A DNA stretch of 64,000 nt from Achatina immaculata. Its lineage: Eukaryota > Mollusca > Gastropoda > Stylommatophora > Achatinidae. The first letter of the stretch is position 1. Every line of letters begins with the position of its first letter. The DNA is taken from assembly GCA_009760885.1 (NCBI GenBank), contig CM019708.1, positions 15,940,090 to 16,004,089 on the forward strand, written 5' to 3'. Shown here one piece after another: positions 45,254 through 55,389 of this stretch. Made by a program: the position numbers and the translations under genes. The notes under the pieces are model-generated. The model made no database searches. It was not told the DNA's origin and worked only from the letters and a program-made list of their open reading frames with translations.

Positions 45254-45477
45254 CAATGGTTCTGAATCTTTTTTTGGCTGTGGACACCTTTTTCAGTCTT
45301 AGAACAGTTGTAGACCCCTCTTTCCAGCATGAGAACAGTTGTGGACTCCTTATTAAAAGCAAAGTAATAAATAGCACCCAGATGTTGGTAATATTCTTTT
45401 TAATCGAGGCAGTCCATTTGCTGGTCCGCCCCCCCCCCCCCCCCGGGAGTCTGTGGACCCCAGGTTAAGAAGCACTG
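45254..45477. mobile_element. hAT-type MITE (tentative), 224 bp
   Basis: The left end CAATGGTTCTGAATC and right end (reversed) CAGTGCTTCTTAACC resemble hAT terminal repeats of the CAGNGNTTCT type. Both continue into a GTGGACaCC or GGTCCACAG block. Flanking octamers CTTTAGAA (45246-45253) and CTGTAGAG (45478-45485) match at 6 of 8 positions, the length expected for hAT. There is no coding. It contains a poly-C run. Confidence 0.6.
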
Positions 45478-45485
45478 CTGTAGAG

Positions 45486-45842
45486 AGTTTTGTTTCCGTC
45501 CATATCACGAAAGAGTTTGCCTGTGAGCTACTACCAGACAACGAGGTATTTGAGAAACGATGGCGTGCTTATCTCCCTTCCAAGGGAGCAAGTTGCTGTC
45601 TTTATGCACATATTAGAAGACGCAAGTTTCTTGTTGCATATTCATGAGCCACTTATTTATATATTTATAAAAGATTGGAGATTATCCGACGGTCTGTGGA
45701 TGATGCACGTCCGTGGTCTGATGTGACATTTGTGTGTTATTCTTCCTAATAAATCATTCGGAATGTTTCAGTCTTTTATAAAGCTAAACTCTGCTTTTTT
45801 TCAATAGCACATTAATGTCCTAATAACAAATGCCCTACCGTG
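45486..45842. other. Unassigned stretch
   Basis: Overlapping short + frames (45453-45726) have no recognisable motif. Confidence 0.25.
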
Positions 45843-45912
45843 TGACAGAGTAAACTGATGTAGTGCTCGTCACCTGTGTATATCGCCTGCATTTGTCACT
45901 TAGTGCAACTCT
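45843..45912 (+). repeat. Dispersed repeat J, copy 1
   Basis: It shares GATGTAGTGCTCGTCAC and flanking bases (TGACAGAGTAAACT, TCGCCTGCAT) with 52363-52432. It is about 65 bp, class unknown. Confidence 0.6.
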
Positions 45913-46303
45913 CATTCACGGGCGACAACTTAAACCTCAAATTCTTGCAAGGATTTTAGTTAGTTTTTCTTAGTTTTGTTTGAGCCCTTATTATTTCTGA
46001 TAAGATCCATTCCCTTTCTTTCTTATGCCAACCAAGATTTTTTCTAGTGGTTGCCAGCTTTTCTAATTTCTCTTTTCATACCATGTCCATTACCCAAAAA
46101 AAAAAAAAATTACAATTTCATTATATTTTAAATAGTTTTCGAATTCTGCACATCTCTGAGAAAATATTCCCACTGAGCGACGGACTTGGTTTCATCTACA
46201 TAAAACAGAATACAGTAGGTCTCTTCTCTCACCCGCGCATCCCGCGGCGATTTGGTTTCATGTCTTGCTGCGGATACTTGAAACCGCGAATAATACCGAA
46301 CCC
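45913..46303. other. Unassigned stretch
   Basis: No gene or repeat was recognised up to the SINE target duplication. Confidence 0.3.
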
Positions 46304-46315
46304 TATATAATATAC

Positions 46316-46561
46316 GGGCGTCTGAGTGGCGAAGTGGTTAGTGCACTGGTCTCTCATGGCGAAGGTCGGGGGTTCGAATCTGGCCGGATGCGCCCCAGTC
46401 ACCCAGCTGTAGAAATGGGTACCCGACTTCTTCTGGAGTTGAGGAAGGAAACTCGGCCAGGCGTGATACTGACCATATCATCCTCTAGTGTGCTGACAGG
46501 TCAAGGAAAATATGGCCACTAACACCATATCCGTATGTGCTCTAAGACATGACAGGGCCTT
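46316..46561 (+). mobile_element. SINE-1, intact tRNA-derived copy with 12-bp TSD
   Basis: The tRNA-like head (46316-46392) can pair GGGCGTC with GATGCGCCC as an acceptor stem. It has an A box TGGCGAAGTGG (46327-46337) and a B box GGTTCGAATCT (46371-46381), as in internal RNA polymerase III promoters. The body follows, with CACCCAGCTGTAGAAATGGG and CTGACAGGTCAAGGAAAATA. The perfect duplication TATATAATATAC (46304-46315 and 46562-46573) flanks it. An AAAC simple repeat follows at about 46584-46603. Copies at 2119, 20690 and 63165 are older. Confidence 0.9.
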
Positions 46562-47182
46562 TATATAATATACATTCTTTTGAAACAAACAAACAAACAA
46601 AAACTTATACTTACCTATGATCAGTGCTGGCGCTAGGATTTTTCCATACCGGTTTTCTCAGTGCAACATTCGGTACCTTAGTAACACACAATAAAATAGT
46701 GTATAAGTATGTAACTATACACGAAGCACCTCAGTAAAGCTGTGATACCAAAATGTATAAACTTGGAAACAAGCTTTATTACTTAACGACTACAAAGTTG
46801 TGACGTTTCGGTGTGAGCCTTAATCATACACACACACACAGGATGAAGAATTAGAGAGAGGAGATAACGTATAGGTTCACGTGAATTCTATGTTAAAAAA
46901 TAAATAAATTGAATAAAGCACTTAGCTATAACTTGAAAGAATACGTAGGTTTTCCGACGCCCGTTCAAAATGTGCTACGTTCAAAACGTGCTCGTTCAGA
47001 AATGTACAGAAATGCACATGGTGGAGCGTAGAGAATGTTTAAACAGAGACTTGTGATTTGTGACAGGTGGACCGTAACTGAGGATGGTGGGTGGGGAAAC
47101 TGTTGAAGGGAGAGAGCGAATGATACAATGGTAACCTAGCCTGGAGAAGGTGAAATAAATGATTACGGTTAGGGTAGAGGGG

Positions 47183-48070
47183 AAAGACACTGCTGGCGAG
47201 ATTCTTCGGATGCCGCGCGTGGAATGAAACTCCTCTCGGCCAATGAAGAAAATGCGGAAAAGAAATTAGGTTGCCGTGCGGCGCCGATGTAAAAAGGTGA
47301 TGGAAGGGATAAAGTGAAGCTTAGTCGGTATGTCCAGTGGTCTCGCGGCGAGAGCTACTCATACCACGGCATCTCTGCTCTAGAGGCCGGGCACGTCCGA
47401 TATACACCCACACTGGTGAAATATGCTTAAACCGCCTTAAACCAGGGGTGAAACTCGATGGCTATTCATGTCATAGTACCTCAGCTCTAGAGGTCGGTCA
47501 CGTCCTAAACACGCCCATACTGGAATAATACGCCTAAACCGGCTCAACCCAGGGGTGGAAGTCACTAGTGGCGAGGATCCGTCCTCCTGGACAAAAGCTC
47601 CGTCCTGGTCACAACTAGGAAGGGAAGCGGCCACGACCACAAAATTCTGAAGTCGGAGACACTGGACCAGGGCAGTCTAGTTAGGCAGCCACCTCTCACC
47701 CGGCGGGGATGTATGCGTATCCTAATCACGCTGAGGTTTTCCGATGAGAAAGTCCAACGCTGGACTGGATGGGCAAACACCTCTCACCCGGCAGGGATAT
47801 ACGGATATCCAAAACACGTCGAGGTTTTCCGGTGAGAAAGTCCAACTCTAGATTAAACTGGTGCAACGAAGACCACGGTGTCACGCATTCCCACTTCTGA
47901 GACCCACCAAGAATAAAGAATCAAGCCCTACGATACTCTGAATCCCTTGTGGTCCTCTCGAGGATCTCGTGTGGTCCTTTCGGGGACCACGGGACCTATC
48001 GAAGATCACAGGAGTAAATTCAGAAGGGTCACGGGGCAGTTTTGGTGGTAGAAGCGAACGAAGAAGAAGA
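47183..48070 (+). mobile_element. Repeat F, copy 2, 888 bp with 12-bp TSD
   Basis: It is inserted in the PLE 3' UTR. The perfect duplication AGGGTAGAGGGG (47171-47182 and 48071-48082) and the uninterrupted PLE arm at 48830-49100 define the ends. It starts within the CTGGCGAGATTC module. It contains two modules of about 105 bp with CTAGAGG.CGG and CACGTCC (47350-47560), two of about 95 bp with CACCTCTCACCCGGC (47690-47850), and the GGTCCTTTCGGGGACCAC palindrome near 47970. It ends in a GAAGAAGAAG tail. It is non-coding. The duplication length and simple tail point to retrotransposition by a LINE. Confidence 0.85.
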
Positions 48071-48299
48071 AGGGTAGAGGGGTTGTAATGCGATGAAGTG
48101 AGGAGGTTCTGAACTATGTGTAACAAGTGAGAAGAGAATGGAGCTTAGTGGAGAGGGATTATGATTGTGGAAGAGGAGAATGTTATGTGTAGCTGAATAA
48201 CGAGTTCAAACCGTGTGGATCCTGAATGTAGCGGTTCTCAAGCGCTAGGCGGCTTGTGTTATCTGCATGACAATGTTTGATAGCTGTTACCAGAAAATC

Positions 48300-48811
48300 A
48301 GATTTGCCTCTGTGGTTGGGGCCATTGAAATGATTCAGGACTGGTTTCGAAGCATGCTGGGTGATTCGTACAGATGTTTCTGCATGCAGTCCCCTAGTCA
48401 GAGGCCAGTTTCACCAATATAAGTTATCTTGTATACGATGACGTATATTAAATTACGGGACTCACATGTGAATCCGTCATGAAGAGTGAGGATAGGTTTA
48501 GGAACGGTGATTGTTTTCGTTTCCAAGGCTACAGGGCAGGTAACACAGCGAGGGCGGTTACATTTTCTGGTGCCAACATCTACAAGGTTCTGCTTCAGAT
48601 GGCTGTGGACGAGGATGTCCTTAAGATTTGGCTCTCTCTTGTATGCTAATATGGGTGGATCAGAGAAAATGTCACGGGTGTCAGGGTCGAGTTGGATTAA
48701 TGGCAGATGACGATAAAGAATTTTCTTAACCATCTGACCATGCGGGTGAAAAGGTAGTACTAACCTAACTCTGTCAGATGAGTTAAAAGGCTTTTTTCCT
48801 GATTGCGTCAT
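48300..48811 (-). pseudogene. PLE protein C-terminus with Cys knuckle and GIY-YIG core
   Basis: The minus-strand frame of 137 codons down to 48398 reads RVRLVLPFHPHGQMVKKILY, LAYKREPNLKDILVHSHLKQ, then the knuckle GTRKCNRPRCVTCPV, then ILTLHDGFTCESRNLIYVIV and ITYIGETGL. This is the usual order at the Penelope C-terminus: RT end, CxRPRCxTC, and a GIY-YIG endonuclease with YIG intact. After 48398 a stop interrupts, and the rest (HLYESPSMLRNQS, ISMAPTTEAN) continues out of frame to about 48250. The RT domain is missing upstream because the element inverts at 48812. Confidence 0.8.
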
Positions 48812-49125
48812 CGCATTACAGCCCTTCTACCGTAACCATTATCATTTATTTCACCGTCTCCTGGCTAGGTTACCATTCTATCACTCTCTCTCCCCTCGAC
48901 AGTTTCCCCACCCACCACCCACAATTACAATCCACCTGTCACACATCATAAGTCTCTATTTAAACATTCTCTATGCTTCCACCATGCGCATTTCTGTACA
49001 TTTCTGAACGAGCACATTTTGAACGTAGCACATTCTGAACGAGCGTCGGAAAAGCTACATATTCTTTCAAGTTGTTAAGTAATAAAGCTGTTCCTATTTT
49101 TTCCTAGTTTATACATTCGGTACCT

Positions 49126-49694
49126 TATACTTTTTTATTTAGTTTTTTTTTATTATTGTAAAAGTAAACCCACTTTACAAGCATCAGTTGGAATTAAATG
49201 TTGTGAAATTTTTCTAACCTTAATTGCCACGAGATTTGCTTTTTTACAAAATGCTCACATACCTCCTCCATGCAAACTGACCATCACCAGTCTGCTGACC
49301 CGATTATCAGCCAACCGATGTTGCTTTTAACTAGGTTGTTGATAATATAAACCGGGTACGGTAACAGACAACCTCCAGAAGTTTCGGTTTTTCTCGTTTA
49401 TTATTGAGAATTATCGAAAATGTACCAGTAATTGCCGGTTAACGCGAACATTGCCTATGATACATTTTAATTTTTAGAAAATGTACGTATTAAGACGCAT
49501 TAAGGCTTCTGTTTGGATTGGCAGAATTTTCAGCATCACAGCTTTTGAACTTTGGGGCCGTATTAAGTCAGATAAATTACAAAGTCATAGCCCACGAATA
49601 GTTTTTGGATATATGTAAAACTGTATAAAAGCACACAAAACCGCTGTGGTAAAACCACGAATAGTTTTTTTGTTTTTGTTTTTAACTATTAAAC
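49126..49694. other. Unassigned stretch
   Basis: No gene or repeat was recognised. Confidence 0.3.
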
Positions 49695-50230
49695 AATGTC
49701 GCTCTAATGACAGAAACCGCCTGGCACTCGAGGACCGCTACAAACAGGAATATGGAACAGTCATATTCCCTACCACAATAATATTCCCTCCCTTCTAAGT
49801 TCTCATTTAGTCTTTCCTCAGCTGCAACTGATATTCTAGTGCTGTCACTGCACCGTATTACACACCTCTACTATCACATTCACCCACCTTTTTTTCTCGG
49901 CTTGACAACCATTGTCTCTCTTTCGCCTTTCTCTGCTCCTTAAACATTCACAACACTTCACCACGCGCACGTTCAGGTGCATCTTATTGCAAGTCACAGC
50001 TAAGTAGTCTCTTTTTTCTGTTTTTTTTAAACCATTTTTATTTATGTACCACTGGTGTGAATTTATATTTGATCTTCTTTCCATATTTCTTTGACATGTA
50101 TGTTTTTGTATGACTAAGGCGTAAACCAAAAACGACTAAGGCGTAAATCAAAAAAAAAAAAACGTTACAACTGTGTGCTGGCTGATTATTAAAGCTGTAC
50201 CTACTTTTGTTTCAAACAGTCTTAAGTAGT
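49695..50230 (+). mobile_element. PLE C-terminal end and 3' UTR, truncated
   Basis: It begins with a coding scrap (RLALEDRYKQEYGTVI) that fits the end of the PLE protein. It continues into a 3' UTR that matches 8128-8705: AAACATTCACAACACTTCAC, CTTATTGCAAGTCACAGCTA, AAGGCGTAAAC and a GATTATTAAAGCTGTACCTA terminus. The AAGGCGTAAA segment is duplicated near 50118-50140. Confidence 0.65.
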
Positions 50231-50949
50231 TTCAACGACACTGCCATCCTAGATTTGTTTACACCGTCGATGCTATATATAGCGTAACTGTGTGGACAGG
50301 AGATTGAGAAAAGCGGATGTGCGCCAGATTTATGAATTCAAACTGTACTTATACTTGGGATATTTCTTACAATGTTTTTCGAAGCACAGGTAACATAAAC
50401 TTCAGGTGATGAAACCGGGATACGGTGGAACTACTTTATTACGCATAGCTACAGAGAGAGTGGCTGTTATATCCGCTAACATTGTCGCTAGCACAGGTCA
50501 TCGTGTGCAAGTTGCTTCATAACTCTCCGACCCGATTTCTCCCGTAAGACTTGCCTCTTCCGAGTGGCAGTCCAAGCTTGTCCTATGTTAGGACAGAATA
50601 TCCTGTCTCCATCTAGAACACACCATTCTCATGTCACTCAAAGGGCCTCGTGTCGGTTCTGCAGAGGGAGTGTCTCACCTGACGACGGAATACTCTTAGT
50701 TTATCTTAATTACCAGATATTGAGAAAGCTGTGCTGGAGATAAAGCGGAGTTCAGGCCTGGCAGTTCTGTGATTCATGCTGTCCACAGAGTGCCAGGTCA
50801 CGACGCTCGTCTCGCCTGGTGACATTTATAGCTGCTATGTGTTTTATGGACTCGATAATACTCGTGCACGTTTCTCTACCAGAATATTAAACATACACAG
50901 ATGACGTGTTTTAGATGTCCGCTGCCTTCTCTACCTTGTTATATAACAG
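50231..50949. other. Unassigned stretch
   Basis: No gene or repeat was recognised. Confidence 0.3.
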
Positions 50950-51686
50950 TGATTCCCAACATTTTTCGATCAAAGGATCACGTTTTCAGTAATATGTAAG
51001 TCAAGTATCACGTTTCCAGTAACATGTAAATCAAGGACCACATTTCCAATAACATGTAAGTCAAGTATCACGTTTCCAGTAACATGTAAGTCAAGTATCA
51101 CGTTTCCAGTAACATGTAAGTCAAGTATCACGTTTCCAGTAACATGTAAGTCAAGTATCACGTTTCCAGTGACATGTAAGTCAAGGACCACATTTCCAAT
51201 AACATGTAAGTCAAGGACCACATTTCCAATAACATGTAAGTCAAGGACCACATTTCCAATAACATGTAAGTCAAGGACCACATTTCCAATAACATGTAAG
51301 TCAAGGACCACATTTCCAATAACATGTAAGTCAAGGATCACGTTTCCGATAATATGTAAGTCAAGGATCACGTTTCCGATAATATGTAAGTCAAGGATCA
51401 CGTTTCCGATAATATGTAAGTCAAGGATCACGTTTCCGATAATATGTAAGTCAAGGATCACGTTTCCGATAATATGTAAGTCAAGGATCACGTTTCCGAT
51501 AATATGTAAGTCAAGGATCAAGTTTCCGATAATATGTAAGTCAAGGATCACGTTTCCAATAACATTTAAGTCAAGGACCACATTTCCAATAACATGTAAG
51601 TCAAGGATCACGTTTCCAATAACATGTAAGTCAAGTACCACATTTCCAATGATATGTAAGTCAAATATCACGGTTCCAATAACATA
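50950..51686. repeat. 30-bp tandem array, about 24 copies, next to a hAT-like terminus
   Basis: The unit is AACATGTAAGTCAAGGACCA plus CATTTCCAAT. It comes in blocks: ATCACGTTTCCAGT (51005-51170), GGACCACATTTCCAAT (51180-51325), GGATCACGTTTCCGAT (51330-51540), then mixed. The left edge CAGTGATTCCCAACATTTTT (50947-50966) looks like the end of a hAT MITE. The unit is 10 codons long, so frames stay open on both strands. I do not regard these as genes. Confidence 0.9.
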
Positions 51687-51691
51687 ATTAT

Positions 51692-51790
51692 ATAGGCTCG
51701 CATGTTAGTTTGCAAATGTTTCCTGTGTTCGGCGAGCTTTTCATCCTCATCAAAGGATGCTATGTCCACTAAAATATGGCTTCTCTTAAC
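51692..51790 (-). mobile_element. LINE-D 3' tail fragment
   Basis: It aligns with 118-230: GGCTCGCA, TTCCTGTGTTCGGCGAGCTT, TCATCAAAGGAT and GGCTTCTCTTAAC. This is the complement of the LLREAK, SLDEVE and CAL segment. It is highly diverged. Confidence 0.5.
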
Positions 51791-52362
51791 AAGAAAATCT
51801 GTTAGAGGAAGAACAAAAATTCTTGTATGTTCTTTACCAGCCAGTCCATATCGTCTTACCGTATGCTGCTTTAGATTGTCATGACAGCTCTGACTGTCTT
51901 ACACTACGCTCTTGCACTTAGATCGAGAAACATGGGCCAGGGGCGACAACATTTAGCTTGGTAAACCCTCGTCTCAGATGCTTCATTATATTCCGTCGCC
52001 ATTACCCCGGGCAGTCCTCGCTTCATCCAACGTTGTTCTGTTCTTTCGCCTCAGCGATATAAGGCCACGTGGAAAGTGAAACAAGACAGTGTTTTCTTTG
52101 TAGAAATGATGTTTCTTAATTGTAGGAACACTATACTTACATTATGGTTTTATTTCTCTTTGTGCTTATCTCACTCTCATCCTTTCTCTCTGTGTGTGTG
52201 TGTGTGTGTGCGTGTGTTTCTCTATTTTACAGAATGAGATACTAGTAAAAAAGAGTATTTTACCGTACGTGACATCACGTAACTGATGTCATGTCACCGT
52301 GTGAAGCTAATTGTCCGCCATCGTGAGGTCTATCCCAGCGTTTTGAGGATTGCTTTCAAGTG
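51791..52362. other. Unassigned stretch
   Basis: No gene. A (GT)n run lies at about 52192-52211. Confidence 0.3.
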
Positions 52363-52432
52363 TGACAGAATAAATTGATGTAGTGCTCGTCACTTGTGCA
52401 TGTCGCTTGCATTGTCACCGGCTGCAGCTGTC
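52363..52432 (+). repeat. Dispersed repeat J, copy 2
   Basis: It matches 45843-45912 through GATGTAGTGCTCGTCAC. Confidence 0.6.
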
Positions 52433-52440
52433 CAAACGTT

Positions 52441-52480
<40 letters not shown>

Positions 52481-52486
52481 CCCTCT
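52441..52486. repeat. (CT)n microsatellite
   Basis: An uninterrupted CT run of about 38 bp, then a C-rich end. Confidence 0.95.
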
Positions 52487-53657
52487 CTCAGTCAATATTA
52501 CAGCACCGTATTCAGTGAGGTGGTTCAAAGTAACGTGACTGTGAACTACACATACGGTACCTACAACTTTATGCTTAATAAATGCTGAATAAGGAAAGCT
52601 TATGATGGATTATTTCTGAGATAAAAACTATGTTATGATGGATTATAGAGCACTTGGTAGAGAAGTGGGGAAAGGCTGTTGGTAGAGTAATGTTGTTATT
52701 GTTGTGAGCGTAGGATGATAGATGAAGCAATTTGTATGGGTGGAAGACAAGATACATCATCAAATGAGATGTGGTTGAGAAGTCAAGGGGCAGAAATAGC
52801 TATTTTATGGAAAGAAAATGTAGAAAGAGAAAGAGAGGAAAGGAGGGGAAAGAAAGGCTAGAGATGGGAAGGAGAGAGAGAGGGAGAGTGAGAGATGGAG
52901 AGAAAGAAAAAAGAGAGGGAGATGAGAGGGATAGTAGCTCTCTTTAGGAGACTACCGAAAGATCATGCAGAAGAATGGAGTACTTGTGAAAGAGGATAGA
53001 ATTGTTGTTGTTAGAAAATCGATGGAAGACCACATAGGGTCATGGAGTATTTGTAGAGAAAGATAAAAAAAAAAACTGTTGTGAATGAAACAGTTGGAAA
53101 ATCAAGTAGAAGGGTGGAGCTGGAAGAGAAGAGTAGTTGAGAGACTTGTAGGCTGTCATGAGACAAGGTAGTGCAGTTTGACTAAGAAGAGTTGTTACAA
53201 CTGCCACTTAACAGATGCTGAGAGCAGTGTACAGAGGACATGGACTATTTCAGCATATACATACGAAGCTTAAGTTACAGACCAGTATTTAATGATCACC
53301 ACATATTACATACATCAGCTTTTTCTTCAAATTAATCTCCCAGTGTTAGTAAGAACCTCTTAAATAAATTTCAGGTGTTAGATCCTGTGTAAACGTTATT
53401 GCCGTAGGGTATGCCATCTTGATCAATAACTCGTCAGTATAATAATTATCTGTGCTCTTTTAGATGTAAATTTAATCACTGTTTTTTTTTTCTTGTCTAA
53501 TCATGAACTCTGGTGGAGCCCCAGTTCAGAGACTCCGGCATGGGCTGGCACCCTTCACTTAAGTTGTCATATATTATCTCCGTGTGTGCTTGTGTGCTTT
53601 CATTAGCTTGTCATAAACATTCAGGGTGTGATATCTAATATTGAAAGTATGTGTTTT
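52487..53657. other. Unassigned stretch, GA-rich in part
   Basis: 52815-52930 is purine-rich simple sequence. 52985-53115 contains loose repeats of GTTGTTAGAAAATCG and GGAGTATTTGT types. No gene. Confidence 0.35.
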
Positions 53658-54247
53658 CAGGTACCCACTGTGTTCTGTGTTTACCCCAGTGCTACCCAGG
53701 TACCCAGTGTGTTCTGTGTTTACCCCAGTGCTACCCAGGTACCCAGTGTGTTCTGTGTTTACCCCAGTGCTACCCAGGTACCCAGTGTGTTCTGTGTTTA
53801 CCCCAGTGCTACCCAGGTACCCAGTGTGTTCTGTGTTTACCCCAGTGCTACCCAGGTACCCAGTGTGTTCTGTGTTTACCCCAATGGTACCCAGGTACCC
53901 AGTGTGTTTTGTGTTTACCCCAATGGTACCCAGGTACCCAGTGTGTTCTGTGTTTACCCCAATGGTACCCAGTGTGTTCTGTGTTTACCCCAATGGTACC
54001 CAGGTACCCAGTGTGTTCTGTGTTTACCCCAATGGTACCCAGGTACCCAGTGTGTTTTGTGTTTACCCCATTGGTACCCAGGTACCCAGTGTGTTCTGTG
54101 TTTACCTCAATGGTACCCAGGTACCCAGTGTGTTCTGTGTTTACCCCAATGGTACCCAGTGTGTTCTGTGTTTACCCCAATGGTACCCAGGTACCCAGTG
54201 TGTTCTGTGTTTACCCCAATGGTACCCAGGTACCCAGTGTGTGCTGC
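53658..54247. repeat. 39-bp tandem array, about 15 copies
   Basis: The unit contains GTACCCAGTGTGTTCTGTGT, TTACCCCAATGGTACCCAG. The left five units have CAGTGCTACC and the rest CAATGGTACC. Two units lack the AGGTACCC segment. All three + frames stay open for about 200 codons because 39 is divisible by 3. I do not regard these as proteins. Confidence 0.95.
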
Positions 54248-55389
54248 ATTTACAACTGTTCCATATATTAGAGACTCCATGTTGTTACCATAAATTAATG
54301 TCATTCAAGACCTTAAACTACCCCTGAGCTTAGAAACAGGCCTCGTGGATGAATTGTTACTAAAAATAGTTCATCATACATTCAATAATTCTTGTAGGCC
54401 AGGATTTGTCCAAGATCAGGTACGTCTAGTGTTTCCTCAGATTTCAGAGAGAGACAACTCTAGGGTTTGAACTTTGATTGTCCACTTGTTATCTATCACT
54501 ATCACTCTCACAGTGTTATTATTTAAGAAAGAAGAGTATCAATGTCCACTTGACATTGTTTAAAAAATTCTTATTAAAACAAATGTTCAGTGTTAACAGT
54601 CACCATTTGCATGATCTTTCATAGACAGAAAAACTGTGTTGGCAAACTGGCATCAGGTCCTGAATGTGGTTGATATCAGAAGTGTTATATCTGGAAACAA
54701 TGTTTGTTTACTGGTATTTTGGTTTATTTACTGGTATTTTGGTTTATTTATGAGTGTACTTGAAGTTTTGATATAATATATATAAGCTTGTACACAAGAT
54801 AGAAAGTATCTTTTTTTGTATGGAACTGTTTGGTATGGAGTTTACTGTATGGGGTTTACAGATGTTTATCTTTATTTCAGCACTTGTAGCAAGTAAGTTA
54901 AAATTCTTTTGTTGATGTTGAGTGTTTCTTAAACTTACAGATGTGGACATGTTGATACAGGATCACATTTCTTTAAACATTGGAAAAAAACTGCTCTCTG
55001 TCGTCCCCCCCTCTCTCTCTCTCTCACTCTCTCACTCTCTCTTCTTTCTCCTTCCCCACACTATCTTGTTTCTCCCTTGACAACACTGTTGTCTGTATCA
55101 TCTGCTGTCAGTATATCCAGTGCTTCTGTTGTGCTGTCAAATACGTCACGCGCAGTTCCTGAGTGATTCATGGTCATGGTTGATTTGAGTGTGTTGCATC
55201 GATATCAGTTGTTAACTTGTGTGTAATATGCCAGAACAAGCAAGGCTGTGGTTAACTATTAGAACTTTCCTAGGAATCTTCTGTACAAAAGTAAAACAAA
55301 GTGAAGGAATATTTTGTACTGTGGACTAAATTAGTGGAAATGCTAGGTAACCTTTTTTATACTGTTGTAGCTAAGTGATAATGTGAATT
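54248..55389. other. Unassigned stretch
   Basis: No gene. CT-rich simple sequence lies at about 55005-55050 and a short duplication of TTTATTTACTGGTATTTTGG at about 54707-54748. Confidence 0.35.

Larger units (their letters stand above)
46671..49125 (-). mobile_element. Penelope-like element with inverted 3' copy (palindromic)
   Basis: The minus-strand element runs from about 48811 (C-terminal coding) down to about 46671 (3' end with TAATAAAGC and a GTATAAAC-like end). It is interrupted by repeat F at 47183-48070. To its right, 48812-49125 is a + strand copy of the same 3' region: its reverse complement matches 46910-47182 and 48083-48110 closely, e.g. TTCAGAAATGTACAGAAATG and TAACCTAGCC. 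The arms of about 300 bp surround about 700 bp of coding sequence. Head-to-head partial copies are known in Penelope-like elements. Confidence 0.75.

Noticed and set aside
46316..46392. tRNA gene
   Set aside because: The tRNA-like block is the head of a SINE with its own body and target duplications, and it lacks a clean cloverleaf and anticodon arm.
50970..51687. 233-codon minus and 172-codon plus frames
   Set aside because: By-products of the 30-bp tandem unit, open on both strands at once.
53628..54327. Three overlapping + strand frames of over 200 codons
   Set aside because: They are all produced by the 39-bp tandem unit, which is divisible by 3. No start context, domain or codon bias supports a protein.
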